Translations under genes and position numbers: made by a program
DNA from: B10-G9 sp964627755
Lineage (GTDB): Bacteria; Chloroflexota; Anaerolineae; Anaerolineales; UBA11858
Assembly: GCA_964627755.1 (NCBI GenBank)
Contig: CAZVIH010000013.1
Coordinates: 62,001 to 126,000, forward strand
Reading direction: 5' to 3'
Length of the DNA: 64,000 nt
The notes under the pieces: generated by a model
Databases searched by the model: none
The model's input: the letters and a program-made list of their open reading frames with translations, nothing else
What the model was told of the DNA's origin: nothing
Part shown: piece after piece, positions 35,481 through 45,157 of the stretch
How positions within the stretch are numbered: the stretch's first letter is position 1
How the letters are laid out: each line of letters starts with the position of its first letter

Positions 35481-36618
35481 AAGCCGTGTATTGGTTGTTG
35501 ATGATGAGATTGGGATCTGTGAAGCAGTAAAAAGAGCATTGGAGTCGAACGGGATTCCGGTAGATATTGCTTTGGATGGCCCTGCCGGTCTGCAGGCTAT
35601 TAAAGAACAAGAATATGATCTGGTACTGCTGGATATAAAAATGCCCCAGATCAGTGGTTTGGATCTGATAAAAATGATCCACAAAATTGATCCCGATATT
35701 ATTTGCATCATGATCACCGGATTTGCGACCATTGAAATGGCAATTACGGCGATCAAAGAGGGAGCATACGACTTCCTAACCAAACCTTTTTCAATGGATG
35801 TCTTACTTCTGGCTGTCAATCAGGGTCTGGAGAGGAGATCCTTATCACTGGAGGCAAAAAGGATTGCCCAGGTGGAGCTGGAAGCCAAAAAACTGGCTGA
35901 AGATAAACTCCGCCTTGAAAAGCTTGATCAAGCGAAAAGGCAGTTCCTCAGCTTGGTGACGCACGAATTAAAATCGCCCGTATCTGCGGTGGAGAATTAC
36001 CTGAAATTAATTTTGCAGGGTTATGTTGATCCGGAGAATGAGACACAAATCCTGGAACAGTGCATCATAAGGACCCAGGAAGAACGTAAGCTTATCGATG
36101 ACCTTATGGTTTTGGGGCAGCTGGAAGTTATAGAATCTCCTCAGGTAACTTCGATTCATCTAGGGAAAATTTTGGAGGATGTGCTTGAAGAGTCACGGGG
36201 AGAACTAATCAGGAATAATCTTCACCTGACCTTGAAAATCGGATCGGATATCCCTGAAATTGAGGCTGTGCCTGAACAAATCAAGGTTGTCTGGCGTAAT
36301 TTGATTAACAACGCTGTGAAATACACTCCTGAAAAGGGCGAGATTTTGATTGGGATCCAACTTGAGGACAGCAATCTGATTGGTTGGATTCAGGACACTG
36401 GGATTGGGATTTCAGATGAAGATCAAAAAAAGTTATTCAGTGAGTTTTTCAGAGCGGCAAATGCCAAGGAAGCTGCTATACCAGGCACGGGATTGGGGCT
36501 AGTGATTGTAAAAAGGATTGTTGAGAGCCTGGGGGGAAAGATCTGTGTGGCATCCCGATTGGGAGAGGGAAGTACATTCCAGTTCACAATCCCATTGGCT
36601 AAAGATCAGACTGATTGA
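35470..36618 (+). CDS. hybrid receiver-histidine kinase, cytoplasmic
   Basis: The start is placed at the ATG at 35470 (MEHKSRVLVVDDE), giving 382 aa; a longer frame from 35344 would overlap the previous kinase by 137 bases. It has an N-terminal receiver (phosphorylated Asp in LVLLDIKMP, Lys in FLTKPFS), a coiled-coil linker rich in Lys/Glu/Leu, HisKA (LVTHELKSPVSAVENY) and ATPase (NLINNAVKYTPEKGE, GTGLGLVIVKRI). No membrane segment. It probably receives phosphate from the Cache kinase and relays it to the single-domain regulators. Confidence 0.92.
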   Translation: MEHKSRVLVVDDEIGICEAVKRALESNGIPVDIALDGPAGLQAIKEQEYDLVLLDIKMPQISGLDLIKMIHKIDPDIICIMITGFATIEMAITAIKEGAYDFLTKPFSMDVLLLAVNQGLERRSLSLEAKRIAQVELEAKKLAEDKLRLEKLDQAKRQFLSLVTHELKSPVSAVENYLKLILQGYVDPENETQILEQCIIRTQEERKLIDDLMVLGQLEVIESPQVTSIHLGKILEDVLEESRGELIRNNLHLTLKIGSDIPEIEAVPEQIKVVWRNLINNAVKYTPEKGEILIGIQLEDSNLIGWIQDTGIGISDEDQKKLFSEFFRAANAKEAAIPGTGLGLVIVKRIVESLGGKICVASRLGEGSTFQFTIPLAKDQTD

Positions 36619-36731
36619 AGTTTATTCCTGTTTTCCAAAACATAAAAAAAGTCCCGTAATTAAAAATAAGATTCAATTCTTGACCTGAATCGCCTATAAT
36701 ATTAAAAAATTTAGAGTACAGGGCTTAAATT

Positions 36732-37328
36732 ATGTCTGACAGAAAACCAGGTTCGAAGGGATTGCGAAAAGTTAATCCTGAAGATTACATCAAGTATGAA
36801 GAGCAGTTCTATAAGAAAGGAAGCGCTGGCTCCGGGGCTAAAGATTCCGGGAAGAAGGGGGATAAGACTCTCAGAGATCTAAAAAAGCAGCTGCGGGAAG
36901 GATCCCTGGAACACCGCCAGGCTGAGCTGGAAAGTGCTCTCAAGCTGGTGCTGGATGGTTTCCCGGATTTTGAGACCGATCTTGTGCGGGACCAATTCCT
37001 GGATAAGTATGTCGCCTGGGTTTCAGATAATCTGACCGGGTTGAAACCCCTGGATTCGGCCCAGATCGAAATCAGCTTCAGTAAATCCGGAGGCCCGGGT
37101 GGACAGAATATAAATAAACGGGAAACCCGGGTTGCCCTGCTTCACACGCCCACCCGAACAAGGGTTGTGAACGATCAGACCCGGAGTCAAACCAGCAACC
37201 GGGAGTTAGCCCTTGAACAGCTTCAAACCCGCCTCCAGGACCATCTCCGGGATTGGAAGATGTACCTGAGATCTGATCAGCGAATTGATACCGGGCTGGT
37301 CAGAGAGCTGATCGAGAGTGGAAATTAA
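36732..37328 (+). CDS. release-factor-like peptidyl-tRNA hydrolase (ArfB-type GGQ protein)
   Basis: A 198-aa protein with a GGQ domain (SKSGGPGGQNINKRETRV, about residues 118-135), the catalytic motif that hydrolyses peptidyl-tRNA. ArfB-type proteins rescue stalled ribosomes. Here an N-terminal extension of about 100 mostly charged residues comes before the GGQ domain, and the usual basic C-terminal tail of ArfB is short. It may be a rescue factor or a different family member. A TATAAT -10 box (36695-36700) lies upstream. Confidence 0.85.
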   Translation: MSDRKPGSKGLRKVNPEDYIKYEEQFYKKGSAGSGAKDSGKKGDKTLRDLKKQLREGSLEHRQAELESALKLVLDGFPDFETDLVRDQFLDKYVAWVSDNLTGLKPLDSAQIEISFSKSGGPGGQNINKRETRVALLHTPTRTRVVNDQTRSQTSNRELALEQLQTRLQDHLRDWKMYLRSDQRIDTGLVRELIESGN

Positions 37329-37499
37329 TCCCTGATTGTTTTCTTTCCCTCACAACTTTTCTGATATTTGATCTGATACTTATAGAATCACCTGCCAGAG
37401 CCCCTGTCTTGCTTCCCGAAATGACGAACCAGGCGTCGTCTTCATGATCCAGCTATTTGGTCTGTAAGATCCTCAGCCTGTTTAGTCCCCAAGCAAAAT

Positions 37500-37537
37500 A
37501 TCCCTCCATCCATAAGCCACACTTAAGGGATGTTTTT
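37500..37537 (+). terminator. weak terminator-like hairpin between convergent genes
   Basis: ATCCCT (37500-37505) and AGGGAT (37526-37531), loop of 20, followed by GTTTTT. It lies in the 247-base gap between the release-factor-like gene and the 3' end of comM. Nothing else was recognised in this gap. Confidence 0.35.
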
Positions 37538-37575
37538 GGCTAGAAATCCAGGAGAACTGCGTGGTAACCAGTCAA

Positions 37576-39099
37576 TCAGATACTTGTTTCCCGGGGCTGG
37601 TACTGCAGTGCTTCAGCCAGGTGGATAGGAGAGATATCTTTCTCGCCAGCCAGATCCGCAATAGTCCGGGACAATTTAAGCACCCGGTGGTAAGCCCGGG
37701 CGGATAAACCCATCTGCTGGGTCGCACTCCTGATCAAGGCCTGACATTCACTATCCAGGGAGCAGAACTCCCTGATCTCTCTGGGAATCATGTCTCCATT
37801 GGAACTCCGGGGAGAATTCTTCAAACGTTCTTCCTGGTATTTTCTGGCCATTTCCACTCGGTCACGAACTTTTCTGGAAGGTTCTCCCAGACGATCCGAG
37901 CTGAGTTTGTCAAAATCCACCCGCGGGACATCGACATGGATATCGATCCGGTCCAGCAGAGGGCCGGAAAGTCGTTTTTGGTAGCGTGTGATGGTCGAAG
38001 TGGAGCAGGTACATTCTTTGACCGGATCGCCATAATATCCGCAGGGACAGGGATTCATAGCCGCCACCAGGGCAAAGTTGGCCGGGAATGTCAGTGAACC
38101 CTGGGCACGGCTAATGGTGACCACTTTGTCCTCAAGGGGTTGGCGTAAAACCTCCAGCACGCGGCGGCCGAACTCCGGGAATTCATCCAGGAATAAAACA
38201 CCCCGGTGGGCCAGGGAGATCTCTCCGGGCTGGGGCCAGGTGCCGCCGCCCACCAGACCAGCATGAGAGATGGTATGGTGGGGCGCCCGGAACGGGCGGT
38301 GCTGGAGGAGGGGTGTTTCGGAGGGAAGCTGGTCGAGGATGGAGTAGATCCGGGTCACATCCAGGGCTTCGTCAATCGACATGCGGGGCATGATGCCCGG
38401 CAGTGAGCGGGCCAGCAGGGTTTTACCCGCACCCGGTGGGCCTGTCATGAGCACATTATGATTTCCAGCTGCGGCGACTTCAAGAGCTCGCTTGACATGT
38501 TCCTGGCCCTTGATCTCCTGGAAATCGGTCTGGGTTTCAAGATCTGGAAGTTCGTTAATGGAAATATTTTGATAGGGAGTGATAGCCTGGGCTCCGATCA
38601 AGTGCTGGGTTAACTCAAACAGGCTGTGGATCGGAAGGACCTCCAGCCCCGGGATCAAAGCTGCTTCAGGAGCGTCCTCTGCCGGCACACAGATCGTTTT
38701 AAATCCCTCATCCCTGGCCATGGCTGACATGGACAGCAAACCCGGAGTATGGCGAACGCTGCCATCCAGGGAGAGTTCTCCCACCACAATCATATCATCC
38801 ACCGAGTCCGGCGGGATCACACCGGTAGTAATTAAAATGCCCAGGGCCATGGGCAGGTCATAGGCAGGACCTTCTTTGCGCACATTGGCCGGGGCTAAAT
38901 TGATAACAAGCGATTTTCGGGGGAAATTTGTAGGCAGGTTCTTGATAGCAGCCCGGATACGCTCGCGGCTTTCCTTAACAGCCGTATCCGGGAGTCCAAC
39001 AACATTGATATAACCTAAACCATAACTGGTATCAACTTCTACTTCAATTAAGACCCCCTCCAACCCCAGCAAGGCGCAGGAGTAAACGCGTGCAGGCAT
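37576..39099 (-). CDS. comM: YifB/ComM-family AAA ATPase (Mg-chelatase-like)
   Basis: A 507-aa YifB/ComM protein, the family's usual length. Lon-protease-like N-terminal domain, Walker A GPPGAGKTLLARSLPG (about residue 219), Walker B GVLFLDEFPEF (about 296), sensor segment LVAAMNPCPCGYYGD (about 344) with a cysteine cluster (CPCGYY...CTCS), and the C-terminal Mg_chelatase_C domain. ComM helicases promote branch migration in natural transformation; the family is also widespread in non-competent bacteria. No competence gene is adjacent. Confidence 0.95.
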   Translation of the reverse strand: MPARVYSCALLGLEGVLIEVEVDTSYGLGYINVVGLPDTAVKESRERIRAAIKNLPTNFPRKSLVINLAPANVRKEGPAYDLPMALGILITTGVIPPDSVDDMIVVGELSLDGSVRHTPGLLSMSAMARDEGFKTICVPAEDAPEAALIPGLEVLPIHSLFELTQHLIGAQAITPYQNISINELPDLETQTDFQEIKGQEHVKRALEVAAAGNHNVLMTGPPGAGKTLLARSLPGIMPRMSIDEALDVTRIYSILDQLPSETPLLQHRPFRAPHHTISHAGLVGGGTWPQPGEISLAHRGVLFLDEFPEFGRRVLEVLRQPLEDKVVTISRAQGSLTFPANFALVAAMNPCPCGYYGDPVKECTCSTSTITRYQKRLSGPLLDRIDIHVDVPRVDFDKLSSDRLGEPSRKVRDRVEMARKYQEERLKNSPRSSNGDMIPREIREFCSLDSECQALIRSATQQMGLSARAYHRVLKLSRTIADLAGEKDISPIHLAEALQYQPRETSI

Positions 39100-39175
39100 G
39101 GTTTCAGTGTAAAAAAAACAGGACCGCTTGTCAACGGTCCTGGGCTGTGGCTTGTTTCCAATCCGGGATGGGTGA

Positions 39176-39622
39176 TCAGTCCTGGGCAGAGGATTCCTTC
39201 CCGGCTAACTTACCCCGGGCTTGGAGAAGCAGCCGGTATTTATTAAATAGTTTTTCCTGGTTCCCGAACTGAAACGCCTTCAGCATATCCCCTTCCAGTT
39301 CGGCCACTTCCAGGCGTTGGTAGTAATCCAGCATTTCTTTAAGATGAGCCAGGACGATCATGCCTGTCAGTAAAGGATGGTTGTTGGTCACATTGGCATC
39401 GGGGAATTGGGTCCCGTGTTCCAGCTCAACTTCAAGTCCCATCTGAAATTCCTGGGTGGAGATCTGTTCCGCTTCGCTGCCCACCGCCTGCTGGATGATC
39501 CTGGCTTCTTCTGCAGTGACCCGGGCGTCAGCCAGCTCGCTCCAGTCTCGGATCCCCAGTTCCTGGCAGATCCGCTGCACTTCTTCTTTGGGGATATATT
39601 CTGGGATTTTCATCACTATCAT
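39176..39622 (-). CDS. DUF5661-type protein
   Basis: A 148-aa soluble protein matching the DUF5661 pattern: QEFQMGLEVELEHGTQ (about residue 59), NVTNNHPLLTGMIVLAHLKE (about 76) and YYQRLEVAELEGD. The Glu/His residues of the two motifs could bind metal, but no function is established. Two in-frame starts (39622, 39610) are possible. It lies 37 bases before a small membrane protein on the same strand. Confidence 0.8.
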   Translation of the reverse strand: MIVMKIPEYIPKEEVQRICQELGIRDWSELADARVTAEEARIIQQAVGSEAEQISTQEFQMGLEVELEHGTQFPDANVTNNHPLLTGMIVLAHLKEMLDYYQRLEVAELEGDMLKAFQFGNQEKLFNKYRLLLQARGKLAGKESSAQD

Positions 39623-39659
39623 CCATCCTTGTTTAAGTCTTTCATGTATCTTAAGTTCT

Positions 39660-40010
39660 TTAGTTTACCTCATCCTCGAGATGAAGACGGTGAATAACCC
39701 GGTGGGCAACAGGGGTGATGATGACGCCGGCGCCGACCAGGAAGATCACGCCCGAGAAAATCGCGTAAAAGGAAGCAAATAGTTTTCCTGGCACTGTGGT
39801 TAAGGGATTAACTGGCCCCATACCTCCCAGGATCATGGCGGCATTTAAGAGGGCATCTATCCAGGAAAACTCTTCCAGGATCCTGTAGCCCAGTATACCA
39901 ATTATGAGGGATATCAGCAGCAATCCCAGGGATACGATCGCGTGTTTAAGCAGTCGGGTCAGGAAGGCCTTTCTATCCAGCAGGGGTTGCGACTGGTGTT
40001 CATAGATCAT
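39660..40010 (-). CDS. small two-TM channel-like membrane protein, degenerate filter
   Basis: About 116 aa from the ATG at 40010 (ATTGGAG in front). Two strong membrane helices (about residues 22-44 and 80-102) enclose a pore-loop-like segment ALLNAAMILGGMGPVNPLTT. The layout is that of two-TM potassium channels, but the filter TVGYGD is replaced by LGGMGP, so K+ selectivity is unlikely. It may be an unrelated membrane protein with the same topology. Confidence 0.75.
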   Translation of the reverse strand: MIYEHQSQPLLDRKAFLTRLLKHAIVSLGLLLISLIIGILGYRILEEFSWIDALLNAAMILGGMGPVNPLTTVPGKLFASFYAIFSGVIFLVGAGVIITPVAHRVIHRLHLEDEVN

Positions 40011-40100
40011 TTTTTCTCCAATACGGTTCACCTGACGATTTTTCTTATTTCAAGTCACATTCTAGCAGAGAATTACAAGGATTGGCTGCTTGCCTGATAA

Positions 40101-41165
40101 TTAGATCCATCTCTTGCGGCGGAAATAAAGTATCATCCCCGTGACTGTTAAAATTATCACTGCCCAGACCATGGCATAACCCCATTTCCAACCCAGCTCC
40201 GGCATATACTTGAAATTCATTCCATACAATCCGACCACAAATGAAAGCGGAATAAAAACAGTTGAGATGATCGTCAGAACCTTCATGACCTCGTTCATAT
40301 GGTTGCTGACACTGGAAAGGTAGATATCCAGCATGCCTGAGGCCATTTCCCGGAAGGTTTCTATGGTATCGATGATCTGGATAATGTGATCGTAGGCATC
40401 CCTCAGGTAAATCAGGGAAGTTTCCTGAAACATGCGAGATTCACCCCTCTCCAGGGCGCTGATGACCTCCCTCAGCGGCCAGACCGATTTCCTGAGGAAG
40501 ATCAGCTCCTGCTTCAGATCATGGATGGCATGCAGGGTTCCTGGATCAGGATCAGTGACCAGTTCTTCCTCTAAGGTTTCAATCTGCTCTCCCAGGTTTT
40601 CCAGAACGATGAAATAATTGTCCACAACAGTATCAATCAGTGTGTATGCCAGATAATCTGGCCCACCCTTGGCCAGGCGGCTCTTGCCTTCCCGGATGCG
40701 TTTTCTTACCGGGTCAAAAACGTCCTTCTCATGTTCCTGGAATGTGACCAGGTAGTTCTCACCCAGGAGCATACTGACCTGTTCTGTATCAACCCGGGAG
40801 AATTCATGGTTCCAGGAAAGCATGTTCAATTCAATAAAGAGATACTCTTCATAATCCTCCACTTTGGGGCGCTGATTTGTATTAAGGATATCTTCCAGAA
40901 CCAGAGGGTGGATATTGAGCCGTGTACCAATCTCTTCCAGATGATTCACCTCGTGGCTGCCATCAATGTTGAGCCAGTTAACCGGGATCCGGGGATCAAA
41001 TGGAAAACACTCTGATAATTCTTCAATCTGACGCTCCTCAACAGGCTGTTCAGATCCATATCGAATGATGGTGAGCTCGATTGGCTGCTGGTCGATGATA
41101 TCGCGGGGGATCAGTGTACCAGGAGCATGACCAATGGATCTGGGTTTGTGGAAGAATCTTTTCAT
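40101..41165 (-). CDS. corA: CorA-family magnesium/cobalt transporter
   Basis: A 354-aa CorA of normal length: cytoplasmic domain rich in acidic helices, two C-terminal membrane helices (about 293-313 and 330-349) and the signature YGMNF between them. The MPEL loop after GMN is typical. Ribosome site AAGGAGAG. It takes up Mg2+ (or Co2+/Ni2+) as a pentamer. Confidence 0.96.
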   Translation of the reverse strand: MKRFFHKPRSIGHAPGTLIPRDIIDQQPIELTIIRYGSEQPVEERQIEELSECFPFDPRIPVNWLNIDGSHEVNHLEEIGTRLNIHPLVLEDILNTNQRPKVEDYEEYLFIELNMLSWNHEFSRVDTEQVSMLLGENYLVTFQEHEKDVFDPVRKRIREGKSRLAKGGPDYLAYTLIDTVVDNYFIVLENLGEQIETLEEELVTDPDPGTLHAIHDLKQELIFLRKSVWPLREVISALERGESRMFQETSLIYLRDAYDHIIQIIDTIETFREMASGMLDIYLSSVSNHMNEVMKVLTIISTVFIPLSFVVGLYGMNFKYMPELGWKWGYAMVWAVIILTVTGMILYFRRKRWI

Positions 41166-41456
41166 AATTTCTCTCCTTGCCTGGCCAGAATCGATCTCCT
41201 GAAAGTAACCATAAAAGGAAGCCGATCTTATATTTCTTGACCTAAACTGTTGACGGTCATTAGCTGGTTAGAAGTTTGGACCCTATGCTGTGATTAATGG
41301 TTGATTAGTTGATGTTTCATAACAATGCTGATTAGATTATTGGCCAGCCGAAGTTACAAAATAATCCCCCAATCATGGTGGTGCATAATAGGCTTATTGT
41401 GGTGGGATCAGGTCTTTGTGCTGGAGAGGAGTAGAGAACTCTGTCCCAGTTCTAAT

Positions 41457-41891
41457 TCACAGCTTGAGGGCGAGCACGATCACGCCGCCAGCGACCATGG
41501 TGATTCCGATCCATTCGTGAAAGGCAGGCCGCTCCCCCAGAAAAGCAAATGCAAAAATAGCGACCAGCACCAGGCTCAATTTATCTACCGGAGCCACTTT
41601 GGATGCCTCACCAATTTTTAAGGCTCGAAAGTAGCACACCCAGGAAGCCCCCGTTGCCAGGCTGGATAGGGTGAGGAAGAGCCAGGTTTTTCTGGACAGC
41701 TGAAAGGGATTACTCCATTTTCCGGTCAGCCAGACGAAAATGGTTAACACAATAATAATGATCACAGTCCGTATCAAAGTGGCCAGATCGGAATCAACAC
41801 CTTGAATACCAACCTTGGCGAAGATGGCTGTGAGTGAGGCAAAAACTGCTGATAATAAAGCCCAGATCAACCAGCTGGAGGAAGTAAACAT
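41457..41891 (-). CDS. EamA-family half-size transporter
   Basis: A 144-aa protein with five membrane segments, one EamA repeat (SWLIWALLSAVFASLTAIFA at the start; FAFLGERPAFHEWIGITMV, about 117). Full DMT exporters have two repeats, so this half protein probably dimerises. The substrate is unknown. The 290-base gap between it and corA shows no gene on either strand. Confidence 0.88.
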   Translation of the reverse strand: MFTSSSWLIWALLSAVFASLTAIFAKVGIQGVDSDLATLIRTVIIIIVLTIFVWLTGKWSNPFQLSRKTWLFLTLSSLATGASWVCYFRALKIGEASKVAPVDKLSLVLVAIFAFAFLGERPAFHEWIGITMVAGGVIVLALKL

Positions 41892-42153
41892 TTTACCTTC
41901 CTTAATGGTGGAGTTTTATATTCGTATTAATTATATATCAAAGCCCTGCCAAGCTATCGAGATAAATTCAATCAAGGAACTGAAAAACGGATCCGCAGAA
42001 AAATCGTCCCGGACCGGATCCCCAACCCCTTAAAAAATTAGATTTGGAGGGTCGTTTTTTCTAATCTGGAGGGAATAGTAGTAAAATGAAAAGGAAAAAT
42101 GAACCCGGCTGTTTGATATTTCCTGGTTCTCTCTTGTCTGATTGGAGCTGATA

Positions 42154-42822
42154 ATGAATAAGGAAAACCCCCAAGATTTACCTAAGATAGGCTATCTCTA
42201 CCACTTCCCTTCCGTAGACCACCCGACCGATAAATTTCGTCTGGATATTTATATATCATCCATTCCTACCGAACAACATTTTGATGTCTTACACGTTATC
42301 TTAAATACAGAATCCCAATATGGAGGCCTCGAAAGATTAAAGGTGACTCATCCCTGGGAATATCAGAGCCCTTACCGTGTTTGTCCTGGAAAGGTTATTC
42401 TGGAGGACAGAAAAGATAAGAAGGATGAGGCTTTCTGTTTTGGAGGCCAATTAACGGTTAATGTCAAAAAAACGTTAACTGAATGTGTGCTTACATCCCC
42501 TGCCCCGATTTTAGAAATCAATCAAAACAGACCCCTGCAGGCTCTGTTTATTATGGAAGTGGAAATGTTATTGGCAGAATATCGGGCAGAATATCCTGAT
42601 GAATGTGATTTTGAGATGCATTTGTGCGCCGCTGATCCATTTGATCTTTATACAGCCTGTTTAAGGAAACTGATAGTGTCCTATTCGAGTAAAACTTACA
42701 AGGAAAATACTAATCCTCAGTTTTTAAATTATCTGCATAAAGAAGAATATCGTTTGCATCTGGCGGGATTGTTCAAAGACTTGGCCCCCAGCTTGGATGA
42801 GATCTTTACAACAAATAAATAA
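42154..42822 (+). CDS. hypothetical soluble protein
   Basis: A 222-aa protein starting at the ATG at 42154 (TTGGAG six bases ahead); a TTG at 42142 is in frame but less likely. No signal peptide or membrane segment. Sequence is acidic, with segments such as YLYHFPSVDHPTDKFRLDIY and FEMHLCAADPFDLYTACLRK. No family was recognised. It stands alone between the EamA gene and the cotH cluster and has its own terminator. Confidence 0.7.
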   Translation: MNKENPQDLPKIGYLYHFPSVDHPTDKFRLDIYISSIPTEQHFDVLHVILNTESQYGGLERLKVTHPWEYQSPYRVCPGKVILEDRKDKKDEAFCFGGQLTVNVKKTLTECVLTSPAPILEINQNRPLQALFIMEVEMLLAEYRAEYPDECDFEMHLCAADPFDLYTACLRKLIVSYSSKTYKENTNPQFLNYLHKEEYRLHLAGLFKDLAPSLDEIFTTNK

Positions 42823-42853
42823 AACCAGACCCTTGTTCTGGAAGATCTGGCTT
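42822..42853. terminator. bidirectional terminator-like hairpin
   Basis: AAACCAGA and TCTGG (42825-42829 with 42846-42850) pair around a long loop, with CTTT after it on one strand and TTTT after it on the other. It sits between the convergent hypothetical gene and cotH. Confidence 0.4.
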
Positions 42854-42948
42854 TATCTCAGTCAGTTCCCTCCAGTTGCTGAATACCCACTCTGCGAACT
42901 ACTCGAACTATCGTAGGGTCGGGTTTTGATGTTATTAACCTCTCCTGA

Positions 42949-44493
42949 TTATCTATTTCTATCACTTTCCAAAAGGGCTTCCGCTGCTTTTACGCGTTCA
43001 AGAGTATGCTGGATTAACGCTGCCGGGGATTTATCAAAAGCCTGGCTGGAACTTATTTGAGTAAATTCTTTGCCTTCGTCCATCACATAAGGCGCAATCA
43101 GAACATGATAGTACTGGTACTTTTCCGCCAGCTGGTCAAGAACAAACACATCCGCCAGGAATTCCTCCATATAGGACAGGTATTTCTGGTAATAGACAGG
43201 ATCATCACGCAGATAACTCACCAGAGGCCAATTATCGCCAACCCCGCTTAGATTCAATGGAAGGGTTTCTCTATCTCTCATCTGCCCGTTAGTTTTTAAA
43301 GACTCGTTATTATCCCACGGGATCCAGACAAGCTGTCCAGTATCGGGATTGTTGTAGAGGTAGTAATTATGATTCATTACCCCGTAGGTATCCCAATTCT
43401 GGATCACGGTATTTACGGCCAGCCAGTTTAGGAATGTATCCACATCGAATACAACTTCTAAATTTTCCCTCCAGTTTTCTGGGTCAGAGATCCGGGTTTG
43501 ATCATGCAGGATATCGAATAAGGCCAGGATATCACTGTAATCATCGTCATCCTGGTTGGTTTCCTTGTCAAAGGATCCTTCTGAAAATGAACCTGCCGCG
43601 AAGGTTGCCCCCGAGCCTTCAGGTTTATATACATTGCCGCTGTCATCACTGAACTGAGTTTCGATCAGGGTATCGTCCACAACTTCAACCGCGGTATAGA
43701 GCCCAAAATAAACAGGCCCTTCACCATAATCAACGGTCACCGCATAATAAGCCGTTTGAGCCGAAGGCACACCGGCTTCCCTGAAAATATCCGCTGCGAT
43801 TTTTTCCCGCAGCATGGAATCGTCGTGGAATCCGCTTGAAAAACTTACTTGTTTAAAACCGTAAAAGCGCTGGTCTTCTGTTTCAAAATAGTCATCTTCA
43901 TACTGATCAAAGTCCAGTTTAAAGGGCAGTTTGAGGGAACCGCTGCCCCAGGTTGATCGCAGGCTGGAATTGCCCTTAAAACGGATGCCAATATGCTCCC
44001 AACTATCTTGATTAAAGGTAAGCTCAGCTTCCACCCAAACCGGATTCTGATCATCAGCGCCACCCCTCATCCCTCCGTCAGGCCGCCCCGGGATCATTTG
44101 GTCGGGAGGTAGGTTCTGCCCGTCGGCGGCAGGTTTTTGATCATCTCCAGGTGCCTGCTCCGGCCTGCCGGCAGGACCAGCTCCCTGCCCACTTCCCTGT
44201 TCGCCATAAATTTCTGCCATATCTTCCAGCATCAGATTCCAGTTTTCAGGCGAGATCGTGATGGTAATTTCATTTACACTGTCCTGGGGGAACACAACAT
44301 CGTAGTCAGGTTGATTGTTTTCTGAATCCTGATCCGGCTCACCCTGTTTATTTTCAGCAGAGGAATCGATTTCCCCGGAAGCCAGGACTTCCATAGTGAC
44401 GGAGGAGTTTGCCGCTGCAGGCGTACTGCAGGCAGATAATAATACGAGAGTGATCAATACAGAATTGAAGATCGATTTGGTCTTTTTCATCAT
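42949..44493 (-). CDS. CotH-kinase-family lipoprotein
   Basis: A 514-aa exported protein with a lipobox (LLSACS, Cys about residue 22). An acidic linker, the CotH N-terminal part (VNEITITISPENWNLML, about 69) and a Pro/Gly/Asp-rich insert (about 100-145) precede the kinase region: GIRFKGNSSLRS (about 172), PFKLDFDQY, and MNHNYYLYNNPDTG...IPWDNNESL (about 370-395), which corresponds to the catalytic metal site. CotH proteins are atypical secreted protein kinases. It is the last gene of a trio with DUF4956 and a VTC-domain protein, a conserved arrangement in many bacteria. Confidence 0.93.
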   Translation of the reverse strand: MMKKTKSIFNSVLITLVLLSACSTPAAANSSVTMEVLASGEIDSSAENKQGEPDQDSENNQPDYDVVFPQDSVNEITITISPENWNLMLEDMAEIYGEQGSGQGAGPAGRPEQAPGDDQKPAADGQNLPPDQMIPGRPDGGMRGGADDQNPVWVEAELTFNQDSWEHIGIRFKGNSSLRSTWGSGSLKLPFKLDFDQYEDDYFETEDQRFYGFKQVSFSSGFHDDSMLREKIAADIFREAGVPSAQTAYYAVTVDYGEGPVYFGLYTAVEVVDDTLIETQFSDDSGNVYKPEGSGATFAAGSFSEGSFDKETNQDDDDYSDILALFDILHDQTRISDPENWRENLEVVFDVDTFLNWLAVNTVIQNWDTYGVMNHNYYLYNNPDTGQLVWIPWDNNESLKTNGQMRDRETLPLNLSGVGDNWPLVSYLRDDPVYYQKYLSYMEEFLADVFVLDQLAEKYQYYHVLIAPYVMDEGKEFTQISSSQAFDKSPAALIQHTLERVKAAEALLESDRNR

Positions 44494-44509
44494 TTTTCCT
44501 TCTGATAGC

Positions 44510-45157
44510 TCAGTCTGTGAATAATAAATTCTGTTTGGTTTTGGATTGACTCTTTTCTGCTGGGATCTGAAATCTGTTCAGTTGTTGGTTGCTGTCGTAG
44601 TAGACCCGGATAGTGGTTGTATCACGCAAAAAATTGATTTTCCCGATTTCCAGACGTTTGATGTTTAATCCGGTTCTTTCTTCAAGATCTTTCAAGAGCA
44701 AAACGCGATTTTCCGGCCGGATGAGCTTGATCTTTTCATAGGTAATGGTTTTAGATGATTCAAAAGCAAAGCCCCATTCGTTTTCTAGGATGAACAGGAA
44801 GCAGATCACTGACAGATTTGCTATCAGCAATTTGGCCCAATAATCTCCGGTTGCTGCTGTTGCGTTCATGACTGGCAGGGCAGCAATGATGAACAGGTAG
44901 GTCATTTCCCGGATAGGAATGGGGTTTGTGCGATACCGTAATACCGAGAAAATAGCAAAAAGGCCAAAACCTACACCGATGCTCATCTCCACGCTGGTCA
45001 TCATACTTAACACCAGGAAGATGATCAGGTTAAATGCTAAAAAGGTGAAAACATATTTTTTACTGCGGTGTTTTGGATAATAGATCCAGCGCACGATGAT
45101 AATTGATGTAACCAGATTCAGCCCGAGGGCAATCAGGAAATCACTGAGCCCGTTCAT
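44510..45157 (-). CDS. DUF4956 membrane protein
   Basis: A 215-aa protein with four membrane segments in the first 125 residues and a cytoplasmic C-terminal domain. The motif FSVLRYRTNPIPIREMTYLF (about residue 74) is the DUF4956 signature. It overlaps the VTC-domain gene by 17 bases and precedes cotH by 16, so the three are translationally linked. Function is unknown; association with CotH and polyphosphate-polymerase-like proteins suggests a phosphate-related envelope process. Confidence 0.9.
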   Translation of the reverse strand: MNGLSDFLIALGLNLVTSIIIVRWIYYPKHRSKKYVFTFLAFNLIIFLVLSMMTSVEMSIGVGFGLFAIFSVLRYRTNPIPIREMTYLFIIAALPVMNATAATGDYWAKLLIANLSVICFLFILENEWGFAFESSKTITYEKIKLIRPENRVLLLKDLEERTGLNIKRLEIGKINFLRDTTTIRVYYDSNQQLNRFQIPAEKSQSKTKQNLLFTD

